Virus record (IMG/VR): IMGVR_UViG_3300049217_000080 | Location: 1-54,250 of that record | DNA length: 54,250 bases | DNA from: a virus | Reading direction: 5' to 3' (one strand) | Shown: positions 16,001-24,600 of the stretch, in pieces | Position numbering within the stretch: the stretch's first letter is position 1 | Layout: the number at the start of each line of letters is the position of its first letter | Position numbers and translations under genes: made by a program | The notes under the pieces: generated by a model | Told to the model about the DNA's origin: nothing | Seen by the model: only the letters and a program-made list of their open reading frames with translations | Databases searched by the model: none

Positions 16001-16915
16001 GTTTACAAGAGTGACGACGCCTGCGGTGTTGACGATGGAATCCGAATAAACGACCGGACTTGCAGCAGCTTGCCATGAAGGAAGAGCGCCTGCGCCATTG
16101 GAGGTAAGAACGTAGCCGGAGGTGCCCAGTCCAGAAACTTGTTGGAGCGCGCCTGTACTTGAGGTTCCGCCCGCTAAAACAGCGTAAGGAGTGAATGATG
16201 CAACTCCCGTGCCACCTTCTGCGATTTCCAACGGATACATCGTGACGCCGCCGGTAGAATTACCGATACCAGTGACTTGACCATCCAACCAAATGGAGGT
16301 GGTGCTCATAATGATACCGATTTTTAGGTCGGCTTCGCTAGTTCCAGTTGGAGCGATAGCACTGAAAGCACCGGCAGAAGTCAACCAAACAGGACCTCCG
16401 ATATTGGCGGTACTAAAAGGGGTATCAGAAGAGCCTAGGGTGTAGGAACCAAAGGAATAAACTGTAATGTTTTGGCCAGACGACACCGCTGAAGTAGAAA
16501 ACGCTATTCCAATTCCCCAGAATTCGTCGAAGGACACAATGCTATAATCCGCAGCATAAATTCTGCTGGTAACTTCAGAAAGGGCATTCATACCCCAACG
16601 AACTACGTAGGAAGTGTTAGCGGCAAAGCTTTGGCCTGCTACGAACGTGTTAGCAATAGAGGTAGAGGAATTGATCTGAACCCAACTTAGGTTGCCAGAC
16701 CCATCGTTTTGGAGGTAGGATAGAGCTGAACCTTGGGCAGAAGGTAAAATAAGGGAATAAGAGGTCGTGGCAGAAGCTGCAGATAGCTGTACATACCCAG
16801 AAGAAGATCCTAAAAATTCTTGCGAAGATACTGCAAATATATTTCCGCTTACAGACAAATCAACAGTTCTTGGAACGCCATTGATTAAGTTTAGGATTTT
16901 GTTGTAAACTGCCAT
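13082..16915 (-). CDS. Long tail fibre with repeated modules
   Basis: This 1277-residue Ser/Thr/Gly/Ala-rich protein begins MAVYNKILNLINGVPRTVDLS, an N-terminus shared with the fibre at 17629-20193, so both may dock to the same site. Repeated modules contain GTVTSVALAD, ISGSPVTSSGTL, TFRAIVAADVP, GTITSGTWNG and YGGTG motifs, common in fibre shafts of environmental phages. A PLSGGTMSGAINMGSNKITNL segment marks a beta-helical unit. The C-terminus may fold as a small beta tip. It is part of the adsorption apparatus, and no enzymatic motif is seen. Confidence 0.8.
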   Translation of the reverse strand: MAVYNKILNLINGVPRTVDLSVSGNIFAVSSQEFLGSSSGYVQLSAASATTSYSLILPSAQGSALSYLQNDGSGNLSWVQINSSTSIANTFVAGQSFAANTSYVVRWGMNALSEVTSRIYAADYSIVSFDEFWGIGIAFSTSAVSSGQNITVYSFGSYTLGSSDTPFSTANIGGPVWLTSAGAFSAIAPTGTSEADLKIGIIMSTTSIWLDGQVTGIGNSTGGVTMYPLEIAEGGTGVASFTPYAVLAGGTSSTGALQQVSGLGTSGYVLTSNGAGALPSWQAAASPVVYSDSIVNTAGVVTLVNDSATPGNTKYYGTNGSGTLGYYSIPSTGVTSVALTDSTGIFNISGSPITSSGTLTLASLKSQSANSFLAAPNGSSGAPTFRAIVAADVPTLNQNTTGTAANVTATSNATLTTLSALTTASSLASVGTITSGTWNGTTIAIANGGTGQASAAAAFAALSPLTTAGDIIYENATPAPARLAVGSTGQVLTVSAGLPVWATPATNGTVTSVALADGSSTPIYSISGSPVTGSGTLTFSLSTQTANKVFAGPSSGSAAQPNFRSLVSADIPSLSSIYLPLSGGTMSGAINMGSNKITNLANGTSTNDAVTYGQLENALAGIEYRPAVNLFDNVDTTLPATTATLIDGTTVTNGTSVLFVNLSSGNNEVYTATVVVTAITWAARIDNGRATAAPSSGDTIIVLSGTNYSDSAWVYSGSAFVQFNGGNQIQPGNALSKSGNTLNVLYDGSTIGLNGSNQLYIPTSGVGSTQLASASVTTAKLATITDGVTLDQSGSGSTLEVKSGGISNTQISSSAAISFSKLAALTSGNILVGSASNVAASVTMSGDATIVASGALTLATVNSNTGSFGSSTSIPSFTVNAKGLITAASGNAVVAPAGTLSGTALNSTVVSSSLTSVGTITSGTWNGTTIAIANGGTGQTTAAAAYNALSPMTTTGDIEYEVSTGLAARLGIGSTGQVLTVVSGAPAWASPASSGTVTSVALADSTGLFNISGSPVTSSGTLTLASFKSQSANTFLAAPNGSSGAPTFRAIVAADVPTLNQNTTGTAANVTATSNATLTTLSALTTASSLVSVGTITSGTWNGMVVGVGYGGTGDTSFTVYAPIIGGTTATGALQSASSGMGNSGYVLTSTGSSSAPTWQATSSAAPSTFGTRASPLSITAANGLVGGTNVSTTALIQVSFIQGSGGAVTITASPAIAAGTVVGQQLHIIGRSNTNTVTIPNQSGSVELNGPCTLGASDMLTLVWDSAAWVEKCRNN
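13600..15920 (-). repeat. Duplicated ~95-residue fibre module (13600-13925 and 15590-15920)
   Basis: Two blocks of about 320 bp within the long-fibre gene encode nearly the same ~95 residues, from FNISGSP through SSGAPTFRAIVAADVP to VGTITSGTWNG. The DNA differs at many third codon positions while the protein is nearly unchanged. This indicates an old duplication under purifying selection rather than a recent copy. Confidence 0.75.
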
Positions 16916-16918
16916 TTT

Positions 16919-17563
16919 CTACTCCGCTGCAATATTTGTTAAAGTCTTGTTTTTCTTTACGAGAGCAGTATCTTTTTTTGTTTTTACTTTATGATCTTTT
17001 TCCCACAACGGCTGCAAATTAGTGTAATGGCATAGAGAATAAAGTTCTTTTTCGGTGACGGCCATTCCTAATGGAATTATATGGTCTATATTCCATTTAT
17101 TATCGCCCTTGCCGTAATTATCCCAGGTCATCCCGACTTGAAATTGGGATTCAAGATGACTTACTAGCGTCTCTTTGGAACAACCTATGTATTGTGAAAA
17201 ATGGGTATTTTTTGACCAGACCTTAGATTCTAAGGCGTCCAGAAGACGTGTTCTAAGATTTGATAAGAGTCTTGATCTGGGTTTAGAGGCGCGTACTTTC
17301 CTTCTGCTCTTACACTTTTCAGTACTGCCATATTTCTTATAATACCCAGAAAGTTTTTGGGTATTATTTTTGTCCCATTCTACTTTATATTCTCTAATAC
17401 GTTCTTTATTTTTAACTCTACGAGCGTCTACTTTATGCTTATTCTTTTCGTAGTATAGTTTGTCGCAGGATTTGCACGATGTATATAGGCCGTCTTTTGT
17501 ATATTTATCGTTTCTAAACATACTAGACTCCTTTCCAATTTTACATTTAGTGCAAGTCTTCAT
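16919..17563 (-). CDS. HNH homing endonuclease (free-standing)
   Basis: This 214-residue basic protein has an N-terminal zinc pair CTKC...CKSC (residues about 4-33), and a C-terminal HNH motif in WNIDHIIPLG followed by NLQPLWEKDHKVK. HNH enzymes cut or nick DNA, and in phages they spread by homing. It lies between two paralogous fibre genes. A strong terminator and a TATGATATA-like element sit just upstream, so it is expressed independently of the fibre operon. The ATG at 17563 follows the promoter element by 7-8 bases. Confidence 0.85.
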   Translation of the reverse strand: MKTCTKCKIGKESSMFRNDKYTKDGLYTSCKSCDKLYYEKNKHKVDARRVKNKERIREYKVEWDKNNTQKLSGYYKKYGSTEKCKSRRKVRASKPRSRLLSNLRTRLLDALESKVWSKNTHFSQYIGCSKETLVSHLESQFQVGMTWDNYGKGDNKWNIDHIIPLGMAVTEKELYSLCHYTNLQPLWEKDHKVKTKKDTALVKKNKTLTNIAAE

Positions 17564-17570
17564 ATTGGTC

Positions 17571-17581
17571 TTATATCACAA
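17571..17581 (-). promoter_or_regulatory. Late-type promoter candidate for HNH endonuclease
   Basis: The minus strand reads ACTTGTGATATAAG around 17571-17583, a one-base variant of the TATGATATAA element. It lies seven bases before the ATG and immediately after the terminator T-tract at 17584-17588. Confidence 0.45.
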
Positions 17582-17583
17582 GT

Positions 17584-17617
17584 AAAAAGGGTGGGCTGAA
17601 CCTAAGTCCAACCCACC
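17584..17617 (-). terminator. Rho-independent terminator after the 854-residue fibre gene
   Basis: On the minus strand GGTGGGTTGGAC pairs with GTTCAGCCCACC over 12 bp (two G-T wobbles) around a TTAG loop (17590-17617), followed by CTTTTT. It lies 12 bp after the fibre stop at 17629. It would end the upstream transcript before the HNH gene. Confidence 0.85.
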
Positions 17618-17628
17618 GTAATTATTGA

Positions 17629-20193
17629 TTAATTTACGCCCATCACCTGAATGTTAACCCAGATGTTGTTAGCGTCCTTAACTTGGCCCACTTTAACAAC
17701 AGCGTCTCCTGCAGCAGAAGGAGCGGAACTCGACAGAGCCCCACTGCTTCCTAAATACAAAGGAGCACCGATTGTGAAGCCGTGTGAAGGAACGTTGATC
17801 AAGCCCATTTCCACAACGTTGACTGCTCCGCCTGGGGATACAGCCGAACTTGGGTAAGCCAAGCCGATGACGTAGAAGTTGTCTGCGCTGGAAGCAACGT
17901 AGTCAGCCTTATACATTTGGCCAGAAGTTCCGGCATCTGCCGCTAACTCATAACGAAGTGCGTACAGCGTGCTAGCAGAAAGAGCTTGGCCAGCTACTTC
18001 TGAGGTTTCCAACTTAGGAGCTTGTGCTACTGAAGCAGCCGATCCAGCACCACCGACGATGGTTACTTGGTCGAACGCGCCAGTGGACAATTGCGTAGCC
18101 GAAACACCTGATGCTTTAATTTCAAGCGAGCTACCCGAACCGCTTTGATCCAAGGTAACGCCATCAGTGATGGTTGCAAGTTTTGCAATCGTGACTGAAG
18201 CAGAAGCCAACTGAGCCGTTCCGACTCCGAGAGCTTTAATTTCGAGCGAGCTACCCGAACCCGACTGATCCAAGGTAACGCCATCAGTGATGGTTGCAAG
18301 TTTTGCAATCGTGACTGAAGCAGAAGCCAACTGAGTGGAGGTAATCCCGGAAGCTTTAACTTCGAGTTGATTAGATCCGTTGATATCAATCGTGCTTCCA
18401 TCGACCTGAACTGCGATACCGCTGCCGCCAGTAGCGAGAGCGCTGCTAGCTGCAAATTGTACGGCCAATCCAGACGAGTTATCCAGAAGAGATGCGTCTG
18501 CGACTTTGATGTCAAGTTTATTTCCGGAAATTTGAATACCGTTTTGAACTTGAACTTTGATACCACTGGTACCGGTTACGATCGCACCAGCAGCGTCTTC
18601 TTGAACAGAAATACCACCACCAGCGACCAAGATCGAAGAATCCGAAGCTAGAACAGCGATAGCAGCGCTTGAGAAATGTAAACCATTTCCAAGGTTGGCA
18701 ATTAAATTGCCTGCACTTACTGTCAAGCCATTGCCGTAGTCTAGGCTAATCGAAGTACCGCTTGCACTGAGAGGACTGTTGAAGCTGTATTCGCCAGCAC
18801 TAGAGAATTGAACGAATGAGACCGACGATACTGAGTTTACAACCCAACCGGTGTCAGCGTACTGAGTTCCTCTGAGGACCAGGTAAGCGAAACCAACGGT
18901 AGGAGATACAGACGTAGCGGTGAGGCTATACGCTCCACCCGAAACTGCAGCAACGTAGGTACCGTTTTGGCTAGCGGTGCTTTGATTGCTAAGGATAAGT
19001 CTGTCACCATTTAATACGGTGTAGCTGTCGATAACGAGCGGTGCGCTGCCAGACAACGGAACGTTGGAGCTAGCGAATGCTTCGACCGGCGGTTGCCAAT
19101 CCAAACCGTTGATTGCGGCATCAACGTATGCTTTTGTAGCTGCATCACTTGCAGCAGATGGAGTGCCCAGAGAATTGATCTGGTGTCCACCCATGTTGAT
19201 AGCGCCCGACATCGTTCCACCCGAAAGAGGAAGATAAAGGGACGACAACGAAGGGATATCGGCAAGAACCAAATCTCTGAAACCAGGCTGAGCGGCAGAC
19301 CCAGAAGCAGGACCTGCAAACACCATATTTGCAGATTGATTGTTCAGGGTGATAGCAAGCGTACCAGAACTGGTAACAGGAGATCCGGAAACTGCGTAAA
19401 TTGGAGAGCTAGAATCGTCAGCGAAAGCTACAGAAGTAACTGTTCCAGAAGTTGCTGGAGCAGCCCAAACCGGCAATCCACCCGAAACGGTCAATACCTG
19501 ACCAGCAGATCCGATTCCGAGTCTTACTGGAGCAGGCGCAGAACTTTCATAGATCATGTCGCCGGCAGTCGTCATCGGAGACAGAGCAGCGAAACCAGCA
19601 TTGGCGTTAGATTGGCCAGTGCCGCCGTAAGCGATACCTACCGGGGTTCCTTGCCAGACACCGCTTGAGATAGTTCCAACAGAAGCGAGGCTAGAAGCAG
19701 AGGTCAGAGCAGAAAGGCTCGTGAGGGTAGCGTTGGAAGAAGCTGTGATATTAGAAGCAGTTCCCGTCGTGCTTTGATTCAACGTTGGGAAATTGCCCGC
19801 TACAGCAGCGGCCATGGAGGTTCCATTACCGTACAGGATGCCCGTAACGGTCGTAGATAGGGTCAACGCAGGGGTTGCGCCACCCGAAGATGAGCCGGCA
19901 AAGCCGTTTGCAGAACTTACGGAAATAGCTGTGACGGAACCGCTAGCAGCAGCGATCCAGGACAGATTGCCTACGCCGTCGTTGGCGAGGACATAATTAG
20001 AACCAGCGGCTTGATTTGCTGGCCAGTTGATCTGATAACTACTAGCGAGGGCTGATCCAGAGATGATAATGTGATTACCATTACCGTCCATCTGCAGATT
20101 GCCGCCCAGCTCCAATACGTTGGAACTGTTAGATAGATCTACTGTTCTACCTACACCGTTAATTAAACTTAAAAATTTTGAGAAATTTGCCAT
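17629..20193 (-). CDS. Tail fibre, paralogue of the 1277-residue fibre
   Basis: This 854-residue protein has an N-terminus (MANFSKFLSLINGVGRTVDLS) nearly matching the fibre at 13082-16915. The middle shares GTVTSV, GSPVTSSGTL and PLSGGTMSGAINMGG modules. Residues about 600-690 carry a tandem 40-residue repeat (LASASVTIAKLATITDGVT). The C-terminal ~120 residues are a separate beta domain ending MGVN. The shared N-terminus suggests attachment to the same baseplate site, either as alternative or hetero-oligomeric fibres. Confidence 0.8.
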   Translation of the reverse strand: MANFSKFLSLINGVGRTVDLSNSSNVLELGGNLQMDGNGNHIIISGSALASSYQINWPANQAAGSNYVLANDGVGNLSWIAAASGSVTAISVSSANGFAGSSSGGATPALTLSTTVTGILYGNGTSMAAAVAGNFPTLNQSTTGTASNITASSNATLTSLSALTSASSLASVGTISSGVWQGTPVGIAYGGTGQSNANAGFAALSPMTTAGDMIYESSAPAPVRLGIGSAGQVLTVSGGLPVWAAPATSGTVTSVAFADDSSSPIYAVSGSPVTSSGTLAITLNNQSANMVFAGPASGSAAQPGFRDLVLADIPSLSSLYLPLSGGTMSGAINMGGHQINSLGTPSAASDAATKAYVDAAINGLDWQPPVEAFASSNVPLSGSAPLVIDSYTVLNGDRLILSNQSTASQNGTYVAAVSGGAYSLTATSVSPTVGFAYLVLRGTQYADTGWVVNSVSSVSFVQFSSAGEYSFNSPLSASGTSISLDYGNGLTVSAGNLIANLGNGLHFSSAAIAVLASDSSILVAGGGISVQEDAAGAIVTGTSGIKVQVQNGIQISGNKLDIKVADASLLDNSSGLAVQFAASSALATGGSGIAVQVDGSTIDINGSNQLEVKASGITSTQLASASVTIAKLATITDGVTLDQSGSGSSLEIKALGVGTAQLASASVTIAKLATITDGVTLDQSGSGSSLEIKASGVSATQLSTGAFDQVTIVGGAGSAASVAQAPKLETSEVAGQALSASTLYALRYELAADAGTSGQMYKADYVASSADNFYVIGLAYPSSAVSPGGAVNVVEMGLINVPSHGFTIGAPLYLGSSGALSSSAPSAAGDAVVKVGQVKDANNIWVNIQVMGVN
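18121..18360 (-). repeat. Tandem 120-bp direct repeat in fibre gene
   Basis: Two copies (18121-18240 and 18241-18360) are almost identical in DNA and encode a 40-residue unit. A 50-bp core of the first copy (18137-18186) is also identical to 14532-14581 in the neighbouring fibre gene. This points to recent duplication and exchange between the paralogues. Confidence 0.85.
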
Positions 20194-20239
20194 TCTAGCG
20201 TCCTTTTCTGTGATGATTGGCTATTGAAATTGTATAAAC

Positions 20240-20247
20240 TAAAGATT
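20240..20247 (-). promoter_or_regulatory. TAAAGATT motif (minus: AATCTTTA) upstream of fibre gene
   Basis: This is one of seven intergenic copies of this 8-mer. It lies 46 bp before the fibre ATG at 20193, in the 101-bp gap 20194-20294. On the minus strand it is followed by GTTTATACAAT, which could act as a -10 region. Nothing else is evident in this gap. Confidence 0.4.
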
Positions 20248-20294
20248 GCCCTTTTTATTATTGGGAATTGCTATGTTGCTGAAACTTAATATAT

Positions 20295-20744
20295 TTACAG
20301 TACGTCCACAAACTGGGTGAATAAGGCTATGTCTAATGCTGATGGATTGGTCTCATTAGGGACCAAGACACCTAAAAAGATGACTATATCTCCTTCCACG
20401 AAGCTATTTACGCCCGCAGAAGGTATAATACTCGTGGGGTTAGAGTCAGTTCCTATATAAAGAGCGGTTCCGGCCGTATAGGAGGTGACGAAGTTAGGAA
20501 GCCGCCCATTGGCGACGACTGGACCATTCCCTGAGGCAGGGATTCGGACCGTGGCGTAACCCACGAAAGCTTGCCAACTGGCTTGGCTGGTGACATCTAG
20601 TGGAACAATCAACCCAGAGCCTGTGACTGAGACGGCCATTCCTTGTGGAATAGCATTCACGATAGAAGCATTGGTATAGTTGGTTACGATGGATACCGCT
20701 GATCCAGTGCTTTGTTGATCAAAGTAGAACGGGGAATAGCTCAT
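20295..20744 (-). CDS. Small virion-type structural protein
   Basis: This 149-residue Ser/Val/Gly-rich beta protein has no cysteine and no enzymatic motif. Segments such as GMAVSVTGSGLIVPLDVTS and GTALYIGTDSNPTSIIPSAG resemble the C-terminal beta domain of the adjacent 854-residue fibre (ITIGAPLYLGSSG type). It is probably a fibre- or baseplate-associated accessory protein. It follows the 985-residue gene by 13 bp in the same operon. Confidence 0.6.
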   Translation of the reverse strand: MSYSPFYFDQQSTGSAVSIVTNYTNASIVNAIPQGMAVSVTGSGLIVPLDVTSQASWQAFVGYATVRIPASGNGPVVANGRLPNFVTSYTAGTALYIGTDSNPTSIIPSAGVNSFVEGDIVIFLGVLVPNETNPSALDIALFTQFVDVL

Positions 20745-20757
20745 AAAATATTCTCTT

Positions 20758-23715
20758 TTATAAAATGTACCAAGCCGTGCCAGAACTTACGACGGTGATA
20801 GCTTGCCATTGAGAAGGCAACATAAAAATATTCATTCCATCTATGGTATCAGAACCTGCGCCTTGCAAACTCAAAACATTTGCGGAAGCATCTACTTTTT
20901 TCACGAAAAATATTCTACCAATACCAGCGGAAGCGGTCGGTAGCGTAAACGTAATCGCTCCGGAGGTACAATCTCCTAAAATTACGAAATCGGTTGTAAG
21001 CAAAGTGTAATTACTTGTTTTAGTTGAAACCGAAACCGCATTTCCGAAAGCGTTCATTCCGGCTGGGCCTGTGGGACCTTGAATTCCGGGAGGACCTTGT
21101 GGGCCGACGCCACCGCCGCCGCCTCCACCACCGCCGCCTGCGCCAATTCTAAACTCTACTTCATCACCAACAACTAAGCCGCCGCCAGGAAGAGTTAGAA
21201 TTTGAATTTCATTGCTAGGTGCGCCAGCATTACCCACTTCAGCGTAGGCGCCGCTCTCGACATCCATGTACTGACCGTTCAAGAACACTTGCAAAGTGCC
21301 TTTACCGACGGTGTAGTAAGAAATAATATCAGCTTCTCTGGAATTAAGAGGAAGTGTAATTATGGTACCGTTAGCAACAGGTCCATTTAAAGATGACGGA
21401 GGTGTTGCTCCAGAAGCAACGATCTCGATCACTTCATCATACGTGGGGGAATCAAGGGATTCTACAAATTCTCCGAAAGCGACATCTAATTTTTTAATCG
21501 CTAACGTTAAATTGTCGCCGTCTTGGATAATATAGTTTCCAACTCCGGTACCGGACTGGGAGACAGAGATAGTAAATGGAGCGCCGACATTGAAATTTCC
21601 TGGAGAAGCGGTAGAACCAGCGGAATTATTAGTGACTGTCAAAACATTGGAAGCAATGGTGACCGAGAAATCGTGTTGAACCGTGGTATTAAGAAGTGTC
21701 TGAAGTGTGGTCGCAGTCTGAGCCGCAGTTTGTCCAGTGGTTACGGACCATTCCAGGGGAGTTCCGTTGGCCAAAGGCATTGGATCGGTGCCGCCACCAT
21801 CTTTATTAACCCAAACATAATACTCTCTGGCGCTAGCCGAAGAATAAATGATGAAATATTGTTCGGAAGCCATTGTGGCCGCAGATCCAGTCGTAATACT
21901 CGTAATCTGAGGTAGAACGGAGTTGGATTCGCCTTCCCAAACATTGTAAGCGGAAACGTACTGAGGAGCGGTAGCACTTTCAATTGGGCTGCCGATATAA
22001 GTCAAAACGTTTTGAATTTGTGGGCCAGAAATATTTTCTGAAACACCGTAAGCAAGATCTACGCCAAGCCAACGAATGTAAACGCGAGGAAGTGCGCCGC
22101 CATCGTCGTTACGAGAAAACAACCAGAAGTAATTAGGTCCGGTAGGAACCGCAGCACGAGCAGCAATTTGAATGTCACGAGAATTACCGCTTACACCCGG
22201 AAGCGTGTAAGTACCAAAAGCGTATTGAGCAGGTGCGCCATCTGGGCCTGTACTTGCGCCGCCGTAATTTGCGGTGAGAACGACCGAATAAGAATTGGTG
22301 ACCGTAGCTATTTCATAATAGCCAGAATGGTTTGCTGATTCAAGTTTAACCCAGTCCCCAGGAAGAAGACCCGTAGTCCAAGTAACGTTACCAACCGAGG
22401 TTACGATGTCGCTACCGCCCGTGAAAACTAAATCCGCCCCAGCGGTGACATCACGAGTCAGTTGAATGTACGCTACTTGTCCGTCAGCTAAAACAACGGA
22501 ACTGCCGGTGGGATTTGCTTGAATTTCATATTCAAGATTTGAGCCAATTACTTTGATATAAATGGTGTTAGACCAATTAATTTGACCTGGCTGGGTCGCA
22601 ACCGGATTAGTAAACGAAACCGTGGTGCCGGTGACCGTATCGGTAGCTTCACCGTTCATAGTCACGGTTGAGCCGGAAATACCTAAGACTAAAGTTCCTG
22701 GATAAAACGCTTCACCGTCAATGTATTGACCGCTTACGATCCCTACAGTAGAAGCGAGTCCTGTAATTTGATTGCTTCCTAAGGTAACATTTCCAGTGGT
22801 GGTGAGCACGGGACTTGCATCTGGAATTACACCGTGAGAAATACTTCCATTACCAGTCAAAATAGTATTGGTAGAATCTTCTCTGAGTTGTGGAATCGAA
22901 CCGCTAGGTCCAATTGAAGCAAAAGAATACCAGTAGGGTCCGCCGCCTAGATATAGGAGCAGCGTTTCTATGGCGTCAATCCAGTCCTTAAGATCGGTAA
23001 TATCTTTGTCGCCACCAATAAAAGGGTTGACCGAATTGGAGGTGGTGGTGGGATTGCTTTCTGTTAAGCCGCCCGGCCATGAATAAACATAGAATGGGTT
23101 CGGACTTGCTCCGCCTGTGCCTAAACGAAAAAGTAGGGGGCGAGCGTCGGTAATAGAGACCACGTTGTTACTGGAATCGGTCTCAATGATAGCGATGGGC
23201 AAGATATTAGCAGCCCAAACACTTGAAGTTATGACGATCTCGTAGTTTAAAATGATAGCCGCAGGAGCGATAATCTGGTCTTCTGTTTGAGAAGTAGGGT
23301 CCCAAATAGCACGCTGGGTGTCAGTGGTGGGGTCCTGGAAGCGGTAATAGTCGATACCAACGTAATTGAAGGAGCTTGGGACGAAGGAACCGTAGACATT
23401 GGAGACTGTGGCGGCGTTTAAGATGACATTGGGGGCATCTGCTGGAACAAGAAAAAAGGTACCTGATTGTGAAGCTGTGGTGTGGAGAAGCGCGCCATTA
23501 GCAACTACAACTTGTAGGTTAGTAGAGGCTCCGCCAATAGGATTGGAGGCCATGTTGATGGAGAAACCGTTGATAACATAGGGGTTTCCAGCACCAGAAA
23601 TAAAGGATTTGGCCAATAAATCAAAGTCGGCGGATGCAGCGGACTCAATAGCCCTGAGATCCGGTACGTCCTCGCGCATCTGACTTAATTGATTTACGCG
23701 TCTAATTATGGCCAT
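20758..23715 (-). CDS. Large baseplate/tail-fibre protein with collagen-like segment
   Basis: This 985-residue protein has an N-terminal ~220 residues (VNQLSQMREDVPDLRAIES and on) resembling structural proteins that link fibres to the baseplate. A long beta-rich middle follows. Near residues 858-887 a ten-glycine run is followed by collagen-like Gly-X-Y triplets GPQGPPGIQGPTGPAG, and then a ~95-residue C-terminal beta domain. Collagen-like stalks trimerise in phage fibres. It heads the fibre operon and overlaps the upstream GIY-YIG gene by 14 bp. Confidence 0.7.
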   Translation of the reverse strand: MAIIRRVNQLSQMREDVPDLRAIESAASADFDLLAKSFISGAGNPYVINGFSINMASNPIGGASTNLQVVVANGALLHTTASQSGTFFLVPADAPNVILNAATVSNVYGSFVPSSFNYVGIDYYRFQDPTTDTQRAIWDPTSQTEDQIIAPAAIILNYEIVITSSVWAANILPIAIIETDSSNNVVSITDARPLLFRLGTGGASPNPFYVYSWPGGLTESNPTTTSNSVNPFIGGDKDITDLKDWIDAIETLLLYLGGGPYWYSFASIGPSGSIPQLREDSTNTILTGNGSISHGVIPDASPVLTTTGNVTLGSNQITGLASTVGIVSGQYIDGEAFYPGTLVLGISGSTVTMNGEATDTVTGTTVSFTNPVATQPGQINWSNTIYIKVIGSNLEYEIQANPTGSSVVLADGQVAYIQLTRDVTAGADLVFTGGSDIVTSVGNVTWTTGLLPGDWVKLESANHSGYYEIATVTNSYSVVLTANYGGASTGPDGAPAQYAFGTYTLPGVSGNSRDIQIAARAAVPTGPNYFWLFSRNDDGGALPRVYIRWLGVDLAYGVSENISGPQIQNVLTYIGSPIESATAPQYVSAYNVWEGESNSVLPQITSITTGSAATMASEQYFIIYSSASAREYYVWVNKDGGGTDPMPLANGTPLEWSVTTGQTAAQTATTLQTLLNTTVQHDFSVTIASNVLTVTNNSAGSTASPGNFNVGAPFTISVSQSGTGVGNYIIQDGDNLTLAIKKLDVAFGEFVESLDSPTYDEVIEIVASGATPPSSLNGPVANGTIITLPLNSREADIISYYTVGKGTLQVFLNGQYMDVESGAYAEVGNAGAPSNEIQILTLPGGGLVVGDEVEFRIGAGGGGGGGGGGVGPQGPPGIQGPTGPAGMNAFGNAVSVSTKTSNYTLLTTDFVILGDCTSGAITFTLPTASAGIGRIFFVKKVDASANVLSLQGAGSDTIDGMNIFMLPSQWQAITVVSSGTAWYIL

Positions 23716-24532
23716 TTTTAGGTCCTGTTTTCGGTGGGTTACTCAAATAATCCGTAAATTTTTTCTCTATATTTTTTTCAAAACCGTCTACATCAGAATG
23801 GCACCACACGTACCCACTATGGGAACGTGCTCTACCGCAGCATACGGCGTTAATATTAGTGGGATTGAAGCCGCTTTTAACAGCTTCTGACGCTGATTTA
23901 AATTCTACGATCTCGCCACTTCCTAAATTTTTACCCACAACAGAACGTTGGTTAAGACCTCTGTATTTTTCATATAATTCGACACGCTTATTCATTTCTT
24001 CTAAACTAAAGTATTTTTTGTACATCCACACCCAGCCATGGTGAGAAATTCTTTTACATGTCTTATATTTATCGGATTCATAAACAGACAAATTGCATGC
24101 TCCACCGATGGCCCTTGGATCAAAACCATCTTTAGAGGCGTCGATTCCTGAAGAATATTCTCTTATTTCTCTAGTCTTAATATTCATTGCTACCAAAGGC
24201 TTCTTAAGTCCTTCTGATATTTTTCTTTTTGCTTCTAGTTCCTGGAAACCGCAATTTCCTCCCGGAGCTATATTGTATAGACGATCTTCTTCTTCTTTTA
24301 CTACTTTTCTTTCAGCTTCATTTAATTCTTTCAAAGTATTAAATGTTTTTCTAATTATAAGTTCAAAAGCATCTTTTCCGTACTTATTCCAAGCAGACTG
24401 GAATATAGGGTTATGGTGAACACCTTTCCTTAAGTCTCTTAGATGTTCTCTATCTCTTTCAGATAGACTTCTTTTTGTGGCGCCCACATACCCTTCTTTA
24501 CTTATTTTATTGAAATATTCGTAAAGTATCAT
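23702..24532 (-). CDS. GIY-YIG homing endonuclease with NUMOD-like repeats
   Basis: This 276-residue protein has a divergent GIY-YIG nuclease core in the N-terminal ~95 residues: YEYFNKISKEGYVGATKRSLSERDREH, with Y, Arg and a conserved Glu in LNEAERKVV. Two or three NUMOD-type DNA-binding repeats follow (REYSSGIDASKDGFDPRAIGGAC; VEFKSASEAVKSGFNPTNINAVC), each followed by a HxGYVW/HHGWVW strand. It is a free-standing mobile endonuclease. It is inserted at the head of the fibre operon and overlaps the next gene. Confidence 0.8.
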   Translation of the reverse strand: MILYEYFNKISKEGYVGATKRSLSERDREHLRDLRKGVHHNPIFQSAWNKYGKDAFELIIRKTFNTLKELNEAERKVVKEEEDRLYNIAPGGNCGFQELEAKRKISEGLKKPLVAMNIKTREIREYSSGIDASKDGFDPRAIGGACNLSVYESDKYKTCKRISHHGWVWMYKKYFSLEEMNKRVELYEKYRGLNQRSVVGKNLGSGEIVEFKSASEAVKSGFNPTNINAVCCGRARSHSGYVWCHSDVDGFEKNIEKKFTDYLSNPPKTGPKNGHN

Positions 24533-24544
24533 AATGTGTACCCA

Positions 24545-24600
24545 AAATAGACCTATTTTAAAGATTCGTATGGTTCCTGTCTATTACAATCCTATATCAT
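24545..24600 (-). promoter_or_regulatory. Upstream region of GIY-YIG gene: palindrome, AATCTTTA and ATGATATA motifs
   Basis: On the minus strand the order is ATGATATA (24593-24600), AATCTTTA (24559-24566) and then the palindrome AAAATAGGTCTATTTT (24545-24560) before the ATG at 24532. The two motifs recur upstream of other minus-strand genes. The palindrome could be an operator. Confidence 0.45.

Noticed and set aside
13600-18360. Regular repeats that could suggest a CRISPR array
   Set aside because: The repeats are in frame, have no unique spacers of constant length and encode fibre modules.
8539-20193. Diversity-generating retroelement for variable fibre tips
   Set aside because: No reverse transcriptase gene and no template/variable repeat pair with A-specific changes were seen in the window.
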